64,000 nucleotides of DNA from Apostichopus japonicus. Its lineage: Eukaryota; Echinodermata; Holothuroidea; Aspidochirotida; Stichopodidae. Numbering within the stretch: position 1 is the stretch's first letter; the number at the start of each line of letters is the position of its first letter. The translations under genes and the position numbers were made by a program. The DNA is taken from contig NC_092565.1 in the NCBI RefSeq assembly GCF_037975245.1, forward strand, positions 19,137,999 through 19,201,998, read 5' to 3'. This document shows positions 33,841 through 47,240 of this stretch, piece after piece. Under the pieces are notes generated by a model. The model searched no databases, had not been told where the DNA came from, and saw nothing but the letters and a program-made list of their open reading frames with translations.

Positions 33841-36800
33841 TACACGGCATCACTTTGGAACGGGTCAAACTCAATGATCTCTAACCAAAGACTGGATCCA
33901 TCATCTTTTGTTTCAAAACTGAAGCCACAGAAGATTCGCAGCGGCCATCTTGTTCGGACCACTTTGGAGACTTCAACACATTGTTTAAATATTAGTTCAG
34001 ATCACTGTTTTTGCATGAAAGATAAAAATTGTGGGTAAATTTAAATGAAAGTCGAAATCGTTACAAGGTGTTATAAGTTTACGTCTCAGTATCCGAAGCT
34101 GTACCCCCCTCCCCCACAGGTTCAGAGGTAACAAATAATGTAATACGGTCAATTTGCAAATGGTTGTTGCAGTTATGCGCATGTGGCGTGGCGAATTCTA
34201 CAATATTTTCGGGGAGACCCCACCACGATTCCCCCGATTGGGCAATAATACGTATTTTGGGCTGTTAGGTACCTGGTAATCGCATGTAAAGGTATTGAAT
34301 ACTAAAATTTCACGGTAGTCCACTTCCCCTTCCCCCGTCGGGAAATCAACGCCTTCAGTGCTTCGATTGTAAAATGTCCTTTCATCACCTCTAAAAGAAA
34401 AACCCCTTGTCCGGTTTGAGAAAGTTCCTACGCCTATGGTTCCCTCACCCCCACACACTCTCTGAAGACAAATCCACGCCCTTGCATACGATCGAAAAAG
34501 GCGTGGAGGAAGAGCTTCTTAAAATGTATTTTCATCTTCGCTGCCTTCACTGTGACTTCGACTGCTCTCCTGCTCTATAGTTTGCGTTTCTTATGCTTGC
34601 TGCATCCAAATAGCACAACACTGAGTCCCGTTCTTACCCATAATATAAGGCACTATATAATACACAGCTTTAGCACGAGAGTGGTCCCAACAACTTTATG
34701 ACGCCAATCAGAAATACGCTGGCTTCAGTCCTCATGGGTCGAGAACAATAGGTTTCTCGATCCAGTCTTTATTTAGAGATCAGTGACCAAACTGCTTTTT
34801 CAACAAAATAACCTTCTTCTGACTGTCTTCCTGTTATATCCAGTGTTTAAATAAGTCAATGGATTTTTACGAGCACTTGGTGCTGCCTTGTTAGAAGTCA
34901 ATAGTACTGCAGCTAGTTTTAGATGGGTAGGTAAAGAACATGTAAGCTCCTTACTGAGCTGTTTGAGGCAGTTCTCAGTGTTCGAGTGGTATAAGTTTTG
35001 TGGAATTCAGACATTATTTGTTAGCTCACAATTAATTATTGCTTGTTATCAGTTCTGGTTCCAAATTTGAGCATGCTAAACATTGCTAGAATTTTGGCAA
35101 AGATACTACTTTCCTAGAGGCTCTGTTGCTCTAAATATGCCCCTGACATTGAAGATTGTTAAAACAAACGATTAAATGTCTCACTGCGCATAACTTCTTA
35201 ATAAATGACAGTAAAAAAGCGTGTTAAAATTTAAGCATGGTGACCATTATCTGTGTTTCTAGCATATTTGAGAGTAACTGCTACTGGACTTTATAAATAT
35301 AAATTCTATACATAACTTATTACAGATATTGGGCACACAACACTCTAGATATGGAGTGGGAAGGGGAAAGGCTGGGGAGGAGAGGGTGGGGATCTAGAGG
35401 GGGGTAAGGAGAGATGTTGGGGGAGATGGCTTCTAATTTGCTAATTAGGAATATTCAAATGATTGTAACCATTAAACTAGATCCAGATCAGATGCCCTGA
35501 TGTTATCAGATGATCATCTCTCCTTGGGGTAAACTAATGCATTGATCCAGACGCATTTACACTTGAGTCTTACTCTGATCGCTCCCCCCCCCCCTGCTAT
35601 TCACCCGATGTTGGTGAAAAAAGCGGATTGGACATGTGTTAATGTGACATGAGGTCACAGGATATCTTGGGTCACTGTTGATGCGGGAACGTTCACATTG
35701 CCAAATTGATCCTAAAGTCGAGATCTGATCCGGATCTAGTGTAAAAGCACCCATAGAGTTATAAGTTATAAGAACGAAGGGTATGGAACTATGTGTGTTT
35801 ATTATATGAATTAAGTTATATCTGTTTAATATTTACATATATAATTTACAATATTGAAGATAAACATGGGGTAGAAGTTTGACCATCATAGATGCCGTAT
35901 ACACAAGCAAGGACAACTATAACTTACTTGTAATATTCACGTTGTAATATGTATATTTATATTGAGCATTGAACAAAGACATCCATGGACACCAAGATCC
36001 TGTTTAGGTTTTGGGAAAACTGATTTCACCTGCCACTGTTGGAACTCCTCATTTTCCTGAAGTATATTATGGAAATGAGAAAATATTATTCCTTATCCCA
36101 TATTTCCCTTGGCTCACCAATTGAGCTAAGGGTCAAGGGTTGTAGTCCCAATTCCCCCCCCCCCCTCCTCCCCCTAACTCTCCCACTCTCCACAGGCCTG
36201 AACATATCAACTAAGTCTTATCTTCAAAAACTCAAAGTTCAACCCATTTTTAAAGCAAAACAAGTAAAATAAGAAATAAAGAACAACAAAAGACACCCTT
36301 CAATCATATTTATCATTTTCATATTTCAACTTTTGAAATAAAAATGGGAACAAAGGTATGTTTGTATTTTACAAGAGGCCGATCCTAGCCAACTATTTAC
36401 AAGAAAAAAAATATATATATTGACAAGTACTGTAATATACAGTGAACATTCAAAAGTCATTCCATCTTGGAAGAAAAATAAATAATAATCATAACCCAAC
36501 CTGCTTAATGCAAACATGCATGTGCACTAGTCAAACACAACTAAAAATATGTTTTTTCCTTTTCCCAAAGCATTTGTGAGTTCACATACGAAGTCTAACA
36601 ATTTACCTGCAAGCAATAGGGAAGAACACATTTTGACTGACTGTAATACATGGTCAAAGAGAGGCCAGCTTATGATAGCAGTTTAGAGAACGCAAAAATT
36701 GAGCTAACTGTTAATCCTTATGTAGAGACAGTAATCAATTGTGAACAACTGAACAGATGCTGAGCATATACTATGCCAACAGTTGATTTTCATTCTACCA

Positions 36801-39800
36801 GGGGTTCGTTAGTCTCATATTGTTCTTGTGATTATGACTAAGGAAACTCTGGAGTCCACTCAAAGGTGGCAAAAGGACTGTCAAATTGAAGAGATGTTCT
36901 AAGTGATATTTCTTCGGTTAGATTCCAAAGACCATCTTTTTTTTACTTATGCAACCTATAAATTATTTTATCCCAATGCAATATTACTTCACAAAACAAA
37001 TGATATCACACAAGAGTTGCTTCGATTTTCAGTAGTTTAGCAAACAGAGAGACTAATAATAATGGCAAGAAAAAAGAAATGACCTGTTTCTTGCAAGAAC
37101 TACTACTTTCAATGTCACATTTTATCACCTAACTACTACTTTCAATGGCCCCAATCATCAACTAACCCCCCCCCCCCCCCACTCCACCCTCCCCATAAAT
37201 GATACAGCTTGGTTAATTATTGAAGCTAGACCATTCATCAGCTGAGACCAATGCTAAAAGTTAAGGAATTAGCAGAAAAGTAAAGCTTCTTTTCAGTTGT
37301 CTACAAATTTCAAAAAATATTTTCTGCAAAATACAAAAGGATAAACAAACGGAAAAGAAAATTAAACTTATAACAAGAAGACAAAAAAAAAACACTATGT
37401 CCTAAAGAAAACAAATGAAAGAGTCTAGTAAAAAAGAAAGAAAAAGACGTCTGAATGAAAATGGAATAAAAGTATGAACAAATAAATAAGAATGGCATAT
37501 TGTTGTTAATAAGATACAATGACATTTTGAAATGTTCTACAAAAATGAGCTTCCCAATTTGGATATATGAGTGTGTGCAGTTATGAAGTTTGGTAAATAT
37601 TGAAATAGTCTGGAAGCACTATAGAATACTTTTTTTCTGTCTTTAATAATGCTACTCAAAATGGCAGTGATTATAAATATTTATACCATCTTTGTTATAT
37701 CCAACTAGAGTATCTGTTCTATTTTTTTTTTCTCTTATTCACAATTTCTTACAAACTCCTTATCCAGCACGGAAGATATAGAAACTCTATTTAAGTAAAC
37801 ATACCATACCTTTTTTGTCTTCCTGACATGAAACAGTGCTTTGTTTTTCGTAAAAACCAAACTTAGTTATAAACATAGAAACAAGATACACGGAGGTCAT
37901 TAAGAGACCCATCGAAAATGCTAGATTTGCTAAAAATGATCATGTTTCAAATTTCACAAAACAACTCAGACAGAATTCAGAGACCTACTGAATCCCAAAA
38001 GAGGGTGATATGGAGATTAAATCTCTCCTCATCCCCCTCCCATCCCCCCCCCCCCCCCCGGGAGAATGGTTTGACCAGTTTAAGATGTTTTGAACATGAT
38101 TTTGAGATGTGAGCTAGTAATAAAAATATGAGAGTTGGCAGGTAAGTCTACTCTGTATTTATAGCTTGACTAAGCCCTCCATTTAGAGCTCAGTCTTTCA
38201 CCAAACTAAGCCACCATCATGCAATTGAATTGCTTCATTTTCCTTCTTAACGGTTAACCTCCAAATCATAGGTGCGTACATAGGATACACATCTTACAGT
38301 TAGTAGTAACACAATGATGATGAACAAGATCTGACCAAATCCTGTTTTGTCTTATTAAGCAATCTATATACTGAATTATCAAAACAAATATATAGTACTT
38401 CCACAAACTGCAAATGCTTGAAAAACCATCTTACCTTCGATCAAGAGAAGGAAAAAACATGCTAAATTTTTCGTCGGCAAGTCACAAGCTCTAACTGGTA
38501 ATCAATGGGAGAACGATGTATTTACAACAGTTTTTACCATCGTTAATATCACAACGAATGAATTAATACTTTCAACATGGCATGTTAATTGGAAGACTTA
38601 ATGGAAACCCCTTAATTAAGTTAAACACTGCTATATATTACAACAAGTCATACAGAAACCTTTGTGAATTTAGTGAGAGACAGGACTCTCATATGCCTGC
38701 TCACACAAATATTTGAGAATGCAATGGTATTAGCAGTAGTTAATTGAGATATCCACCCGTCGCAGAATCATATATATTCAAAAAATCATTATTCAGAAAC
38801 AATATATGGAGCAACTTTTCAACATTTTGAAAAAGAGAGAGTGAAACACACATAACACATTCTCAACATAGTTATTACATCATTCCATATTTATGATGCT
38901 AATGTACAAAATTTCATTCTTTGAAACAGTAGTTTAAGTTGTTATTCCAAAATCCAAATCCTGTTTCAATATAAAGTTTCATTTGATATTTTGACTAGTG
39001 ATATTTCACATTTAAATGCTCAAAATCGGGAATTCTTTATAATTCACATTTCACATGCGGTTGGTCAATGCTTACACGAACAAGTGTCTGGTCGACAAAA
39101 TGATGAGAACCGAATGGAATTATTTAAATAAATTGGCTTGTTTATCCTAATTTGGTGAACGAATCCAAGAGGGCATCCTACCTTAATAAATTGCCTTACT
39201 TAGAGTAATACTATAGATTTGGAAGATTTGGGTAATTCACAAGGAAATGCAAACAGCTGGGTTTAGAAATAACAGAAGCAATTTTACTCCATCAGGCTTG
39301 AAATAATCCCCAGTAGGGATGGTTGTTCAATTTTCCAGTCTCATGTCTCTTCCTTCCCAAACCCCCTCCTCCCCCACCCCCCACAAAATTGTACATATAC
39401 GTTCACTAAGTCCATGGAAAAAACCTAGCTATATACTCTTGACAAAGTTGTGACTTTGAATCCCTATTAGCCATTTGTCAAATAATTCTCCCTGTTATGT
39501 TATTACTAAACTTGCATTATTCAAGTTTTACAGTATTACCACAATAATGAAGATACTTAAAGCTTTAGTTTCCAAATTGCAATTTTTGATTAATATATAT
39601 AAATATATATGAATTAAGTTGTAGAAAAGTTAAGTCACCCCCCAAAAAAATCATATTTCTTAAAAAGTTTTTGTAAAAGATGCATAATTAGTGTTGTCAA
39701 TGACCGTAGTCATTCCATGGCAGTAAACTTCGTCTTCATACTGTAGATAAAAGTTTTCCAAAAATTGTGTGCAATGAGATAGATTATCTGAAATTATATC

Positions 39801-42800
39801 CAATCCATACTTTTTTAAATTATTGCTTGTCTTCAGAATTCAAATAAATTTCAAATGCAGTTTATGTTAATTTCATACACAAATTCGCCCACTTGCTTTA
39901 TTCTACTTCCTCCTCAACCTATACACAAAAATATTACATTAACCCTGAAAACAAAGAAGAAGGGACCTTTTAAGGATCCCTTTGTGTGACCAGTGAAATT
40001 TGTCTATCGCCTATTAAATATCAAATCCCCTACTTCATGAATAACTAAAAAGATTGTCCAAATGAAAGACAACGTCTCAAAGACAATGTCTCCACATAGT
40101 TAAAGTGTTAACCCCATCTCTTCATTCCCCCATCTGGCCACCTCCACTTCCCGGGAGTTACTCAATTATTGTCATCTTGGCATATGAATCTCCTTGGGTC
40201 AACAGTGATTTGTCCTTGAATAATTAATACCTCTGCAACATTCCATTAGACCATACGAGAGGCATGGAATACATTTTTTTCGGATAAAAAATTGGAAAGA
40301 GAACCCTGAAAGCTACTTTAAGGCTTTTACCATCCATACTCCAAATCACTTAACATTATGTCCCTTCCCCACCTTACTTTGTTTATCTTCATCTTAGCAA
40401 AGAGCTCTCTGAGCCTTCTTCCCGTAAATTCAATTCACTATCACTCACATGCTGTTATTTACAGCGTTTCTTTTCACACATTAGATAGAATACACTCAGC
40501 AAAAGGTACTCGGTCCAAACATTCTAGTTGTAGTGATCTAAGTAAATTACTCTCTTCCATTAGAAGTTTTCGCACATTTGCACTCTGCTCCAAGGGATAA
40601 ATATACAAAGAACTCACAGCCAACTCCAGTCTCAATAAGGGGGGGGGGGAAGGGGGGGAGGAAGCAGAAATGGTTCAATAAAATTATTATCAGAGTAATT
40701 ACATTCCAATTTTAGTTTCAAACTAAAGCACAATCCAACACAAGAGTAATCGATACAGTATCATTCCATCTTTTATCCTAAACTTGCAGTACAAAATTAT
40801 CATAAAATAACATAAGTAAATAAAGAACAATACAATAAAAAAATAAAATGGGTATCCTTCAGATGTTTTAATTGACAATTTTGGTTTACTTAAGCTTTTC
40901 CTATTAAAATGAAATTACCACCACTACAGATTTCAACTTTTCCTAGCCTTCTTTCTGAGTAATCACAACATTATCATGTTTTAATTTGATCCCAATAGCA
41001 AGGAAAAAGCTTGTTATTTTATCCATTTTAAATCATAAGTGGAAGTATATCCTTGCAGTCTATAGAAAGATCACCGCACATATCAGTGAGACTTTTACTA
41101 AAAGGCAACTTCTTGCTCACGATACATTCTACATTGTTTCCTGATAAAAAACAAAAACCACAACATTAATAAGTGATGATTTCTAGGGGTTTTTCTGTTT
41201 TGTTTTTTGGCCTTGTCTTTTTTTTTAAATAAAAAAAAAACAGGTTGTGTATTGCTTACTTTGCAACAACCTGACACAGAAAAAATGGCTTTACAGATCA
41301 AGTCACAAGATTTTTAATGTTTTATCATCACTTCACTTGTCACATTGTAGTTTTCAGCATCACCAAGTACTTGTTTACTACTCAAGTATACTTAAGTAGT
41401 ACTCAAGTGTACTCAAGTTCTCAATCAAGGTTGGTTTTTAACCTTATCCATAACTCAAGCAACAACTGAAGAGTATTTTTCTTTAAAACACCTTCAGGTG
41501 CAACACGAGGACTTTCAGCAGTCAAACTATATCAGAATGTGTTACTTGTGTTGGAAACCGGTCATACAACACACAGACAGACGAACGAAATATCGACGGA
41601 CGAAATTTCTTGTTTGGATTATGTGGTTTGAACTTGAGCAGACTGCATTCCTATCAAGCTACACCCTTTGTGATGATAACATTTTCAAGAATGTAAAAGC
41701 ACATATAGATATGGAGGGAAATGAGAATTACTCAGTTAAAAGGAAAGTCCAAGAGAGAAACCAATTTCTGACCGATGAAGAAAGTGGAACGTATTCTAAG
41801 CATTCTGGTGAACTTTGCATCTAATTTCTACATGATGTTATTGAGATGTTGGTAATTGAAGCTGTTACAGTTTGTTCTGTAAGTGACAATCCTTTTAAGA
41901 ATTCCAACAAGACCAAAAAAAAAGGAGGAAAAAACAAAGGAAAAACAACAGAGAGAAAATAAGGAAAGACGGCCATTTATCAACAGCATCTGCAACTTTT
42001 CTCAAATTATTAACTGTAGGAGGCTTCCTAAGAGATCCTGTCTTAGTTTAAAACACCTATCAGTTTTACTCCCATGACGAGCTTCTTTGTCCTTTGATAG
42101 TAGTGATACCAAACAATATCTTGGTAAAGGGACCTACCGTTTTTGCGATGCCCTGTAAACCATCCTACACTGCAACCTGACCCTGAGTTGTTAATTAATT
42201 AAGAACTTAACTTTACATCGCTAATATGTCCATTACCACTTCTTAATCCCAAAATAATTAGTCACTTACAAAGACAGCTGTTATTATGGATATAAATAGC
42301 ACACATGAGGCAAAGTATTACACCTTTTGAGCAAACAGCTTAAAGCAAATTTGGAGGTTGTATTCCTTCCAATTTTACTGTGCCATGTTTTATTGTACTT
42401 CTCTGGTGTTTGCATGGCATGAATTTGCATGGGTCTACATTGCATACAGAACTGTTCTCAACAAACAATTGAGCAATATGTATATACCGCCCTCTTCCCC
42501 ACCCCTCCTTCAAAATCAGTGTCATATTAGGACATGAATGTCTTCCAAAACCTTTAAGACTGGCCTTCCTTTCACTCCGTAGTAATATAAGAATGTGTCA
42601 CAATCATCTTACGCATACACAGTATGCCTCAGATGAACAAACCTCGATCACATTTCAAGATTTTTTTATCACCCTGTTCCGGCCGCTTTCCTGGCGGAGA
42701 CGGCATATTCGTTACTCCGCAGAATACTTCCAGCGTTGAGTGAGCTGCACTGTCTTAAAACCCGCTTTAGTGTAATTTATAACATCCATGCAATTCCTGA

Positions 42801-45800
42801 GATTTAAACCTGTAAAAGAAAAGACGAGAAGAAGAAAATAAAAATCCATTGACCGTTTGTGTAGTACTTTAAATACTTTAAAAGTTACATGTTGCTATGC
42901 ATAGTAACTTTCGTTCTTCTTTTGTCACACACACATAGTCGGACATCTCTCGATCTAAACTAAGCAACCTACACGGTCACTACTCAGTGGCTTCTTACTC
43001 CGAATAAGTGAGGTTACTTAAACCGTTCAGTCCAATATAGAAAGGTTTGGTCCGACCAGTTTTAATGTAACTCTCTGTCATTTCAATTCAAGAACCAGTC
43101 AAGGGTATGATAACTTTTGTGTTGCAAAAAGCATCTAATGAATGCCAGGTATTCTCTCCTTTGGTGCCGCAGCTTTGATGCGATAAACACCAAATTGTAA
43201 CACTTCACACAGTCCGGAATCTTATCTCTCTGCTTATGGTTGAGTTACTCAAGAATGGCACTACTTGCTTATACCTGGCAAAGTCAAAGCATAAAATAGC
43301 TTTAACTTCATCGCTCCAAATTCAAAAAAATTAAAGATTCAACTACAGAAACAGAATGAAACGTTATTTATACAATGACTTGCTGGAATTATCTTGTTGT
43401 AAATATCAGGTCACAAGGATAAAAAGACACATTGAACGACCGATGCAACTTGTCTCATCTCTTTGCAAACACGAAATGAGCTAATCTACACGAGAGGTTT
43501 TAACACACACATACACTGCAGTAGTAATGGTTAACGAATGATTATGAACAGAACTGTACCGTTTATGATCTGCATGTCATAGACTGCAGTTTGTCAAGTT
43601 GCCTGGAGCTAGATAGGACCCATAGCCATATATACAGCTCTGATAGGACGAGTACGACAGCACCCTCTTTTAATTCTGTGCGTGGCTGGACAGCCCCCCC
43701 CCCCAATTGGATATGTGCTTCAATTCTGATGTAATTTCAATCCCATGTAACACTTTAATAAACGTTAGTCTAATACGGAGAAGCATTTCATATTTTTTCA
43801 AAGTGTGACCAGGATTAACTCCACTTTCTGAATTAATACCCTATTCATTGCACTAGCAACAATATGGTTTTACTACATTAATGTAAGATTTGCTGGCTCT
43901 TCACTTCAACATGAACATCAAACCTCAAATCTGATATGGTACTGTATGATACACAATGCACACATTCACGATTTCCTGCATTCACCATAGCAACGGTAGA
44001 TAAATTCAATCAGCGATCTGCTTTGTGTGTTGTTCACAATAGTGAAGTCAAACCAGGAAGCCATTTTGCAAAACTCAAACCCTATCATGGAACATCTAGT
44101 GTGTAAACGGATACTATCATCTATCCAGTGCCAGTCGGTGATTCTTGGCTTACATGAGGTCAACCGGATTGTTGTTCTATGCGTTCTATGTAACAGATGA
44201 AGAAAATGTTCCATAATAATTATGCCAGACCCTGCTAACACAAATGAAATCGGATCATTTGTACAACAAAGTAAGGCGGTACACCCAAAACTAAGCTAAT
44301 ATAAATTATTTGTTTAAACAGTCTTGACATAAAATCAGTCAGTGAGTCCACGAGTGATTTACAATACGTAAAATGGCATCACTGTGTACATTACGACTGT
44401 GTGGGCGGGCTATATGCTTCTGTACTATGAATCTTAAATGAAGTAACTATGTAAAGAAATAAACTGTAACAGGAAAAGGAGTGAGCTTGATTTGCTGAGT
44501 TGTTTCAAAATAAGTTTACAAGACTTGATATGTCATCATATCTGAAACCTGTTTTTAATAGCAACCAGGGTGGTCATAGAAGGAGCAAGGGATACCTATA
44601 CAATCGACCCCTCCCCCCCCCTCAGCCCCCCATCCACCGGAGCAAAAAATACATATGTGAAGAAGAAAAAATTTAAGAAGGAAAAAGCAAACAAAAATGT
44701 TATAGGTGAGCTCTTGCTTTGGCATGGCATGTTTTATGCTGCTTTTGGTACATTAAATTGCTTCTGTTTTTGGTAAATTCAGAATAGAATTGATCAATAT
44801 GCTACAGCAAATGTTACACAAATCATTTTTAAAGCAATCTTTTGTTTGGTTCATAGGAAAGTACAAGAATCTCAATTCAAATGCTTCCATGGATACCAAC
44901 ATCCTTTTAACAAAATAAACTAGCTGTGGTGACAATATTATTTATCCTACTCCAACAGGCAAATCTTTATTGATACTGTTTTCCAAAACCACATTTGTTA
45001 TTTCCTTGGAAGGATGGGATTTGTTTATGCTCATGAACACATTCCATCCTAACCAATCAACAAAACATGACCACAACATTATCATTTTCCATCCACATGC
45101 TTCCTTTTATCCTTTGTACATCCTACAAAATCCTCTCTATGGGTCTTTGTTTCCTAACTAGAGCCCTGCCTATCCAAGCTAAAATCAATGCTACTTAGTT
45201 CACAACGAACACACATACAGAGTCCCATAGCCCTGTCCAGAGCAGCCTACACTGAACAGCACTCAAAGCAATAAGGGTTGTTGTATTGTGTTGATCATGC
45301 ATAGTTTGCATGACTAAAGTTGACCTCAAAACCATCAAGGTCACATACATTGGCATAGCTGGCAATCAAAGTCTTTCAGCACAGCTCCACAGCAGGCATT
45401 GTGTCTCCTCCAATGATGAGACACTGCCAGGAGTACTAATAGCATTACATTTGTACTGCCTTGAGAATTAGATATCTGAAAACAGCTACCAGTGATGAAT
45501 GAGGGAGCAAAGAATTAGGTCTGGACACAAAGAAGGGAGCCCCACTTTACTTTGAAAAATCAATGAAATATATGTTCTAGCATTCTTTTAAGCTAGTATG
45601 AGACCATGCGCAACTGTTGCTTTGCAACTTACAATTCACAAATAATGCATGGCAGCTGTGTTTACTGATTTTAATGCAATGTTTTCAACATATCTTTTGA
45701 TGACATGTTTTTTGTCAGGACAAACACAACCGATTCATCTTCAAATGTGCCAGTATTTCTTTTCTGTCAAAGTTAACTTAACTCTTTTTAAGGCTCCCAG

Positions 45801-46429
45801 TGGGGACAAGATTAATTTACTCTCTCAAAAGATCCAACTCTTGTTCCTTGGTATTTATACTTAAACATTCGCATATCATACAACTGACATCACCCACGAG
45901 AGAATTCAGTTAAACTTCTCTACTATAAAACTGAAATGTAACATAATCTATTTCAAGGCTTTTCAAAGTAATATTTGTAAATGAGAAAAATATGTCACAA
46001 ATTTGGCTCTTTACCAATTTTGCACAGTTTAGTAGAAATATTATGTCATATATTTGTAAACTGGAATAGTATTCCCACAAACCCTCCTTTTTATTATTCC
46101 AAAGCATAAATTGATTATCATATCAGTATCAATGCACTATGCTGTATCCTACACGTTTCCTACAAGATGCACTAGTTTCATCGGCTCATGTTTCTATATT
46201 GCTGCGTTTGGTGTTAAATTTGTCACAACCACATCCTCTGCTCATCACCAACAATTAAGGAAATATGTTACTTGAGAATAATGTCTTAGTTAAGCACGTC
46301 AAGCCACCTTTTTATAAATATTTATATTTATACTGGAAATAAATTTAAAAAAAAATAAAAAAACCAAATCTTATTTAAAAAACATTTTCTTTCAGGCCTG
46401 TGCTGTTGTACTCACACTACAAGACTTTT

Positions 46430-46431
<2 letters not shown>

Positions 46432-46493
<62 letters not shown>
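46432..46493 (+). repeat. (TA)n microsatellite
   Basis: About 31 uninterrupted AT/TA dinucleotides, ending shortly before a long inverted repeat. Confidence 0.97.
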
Positions 46494-46496
<3 letters not shown>

Positions 46497-46529
46497 TGTG
46501 CTATGTAAGATATGTGTACAAGTGAAAAT

Positions 46530-47240
46530 AAAATTGTTAGCAAACTGCTTATCCACTAGAGAGCCTGTGTAAGAGAATGTTTAAAAGTAAGTTGGCCTGA
46601 CGATTCGATCCTATCAGGATCTTCTTCAAAGGCTAAATGACAAGTAACAGTAACAGAAGGGACAAAAACACACACAGAATACAGATAGGTTAATGAGCAT
46701 GGTGAACACAAAGAGATAGATGTAAGGGGATTAGTAAACTACCTCTACTCTTCCCCTGTTGGTTTCTTTCTTTCTTCTCTCCATCCCTATTCCCTTGTCT
46801 ACTAATCCCCTTACATCTATCTCTTTGTGTTCACCATATTAATTACCTGTCTGTGATCTGTGCGTGTTTTTGTCCCTTCTGTTGCTGTTACTTGTCATTA
46901 AGCCTTTGAAGAAGATCCTGCTAGGATCGAAACGTCAGGCCAACTTACTTTTAAACATGTGTAAAAGTGAAGAGGACCTGACATTTCTATCCTAACAGGA
47001 TCTCCTTCAAAGGCTAACTGAAAGGAAAACAAACTACAGGAAGAACACAAGAAGTGGCAGAGATGGACAGACAGTTAAATTAGATGATACGAGCAATGCA
47101 TTCTTATTTATTCTTGTTTCAGTTGACCTCTGAAGGAGATCCCGCTAGGATCGAAACGTCAAGAGCTTTCGGCTTATACTTATTTACCAACACAGGCTTC
47201 TTGCAGTAGATGAGCAGTTTTGCTAAGAGTTTTTATTTTT
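46530..47240. mobile_element. Inverted-repeat cluster with Penelope/hammerhead-like motifs
   Basis: Arms 46577-46737 and 46800-46958 form a near-perfect inverted repeat of about 160 bases with a 62-base spacer. A second, looser inverted repeat follows (46970-47023 with 47116-47175), and outer flanks (46534-46572 with 47188-47240) are also inverted. Each arm carries a motif like GAAGATCCTGCTAGGATCG AAACGTC, giving four copies. Such sequences occur in the terminal repeats of Penelope-like retroelements. Confidence 0.6.
46902..46941 (+). ncRNA. Hammerhead-ribozyme-like motif (best copy)
   Basis: GCCT...AGGC could form stem I and GATCC...GGATC stem II, followed by GAAAC then GTC with almost no stem III, as in the small Penelope-associated hammerheads that cleave as dimers. 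The 5' core reads UUGAAGA plus one extra A where the canonical core is CUGANGA, so activity is uncertain. Other copies: 46594-46633 (minus), 46975-47014 (minus), 47125-47166 (plus). Confidence 0.4.

Noticed and set aside
41498-41824. 108-codon plus-strand open frame as a gene
   Set aside because: Pyrimidine-rich sequence and an AG precede it, but there is no recognisable domain and no neighbouring exon; chance length for AT-rich DNA of this size.
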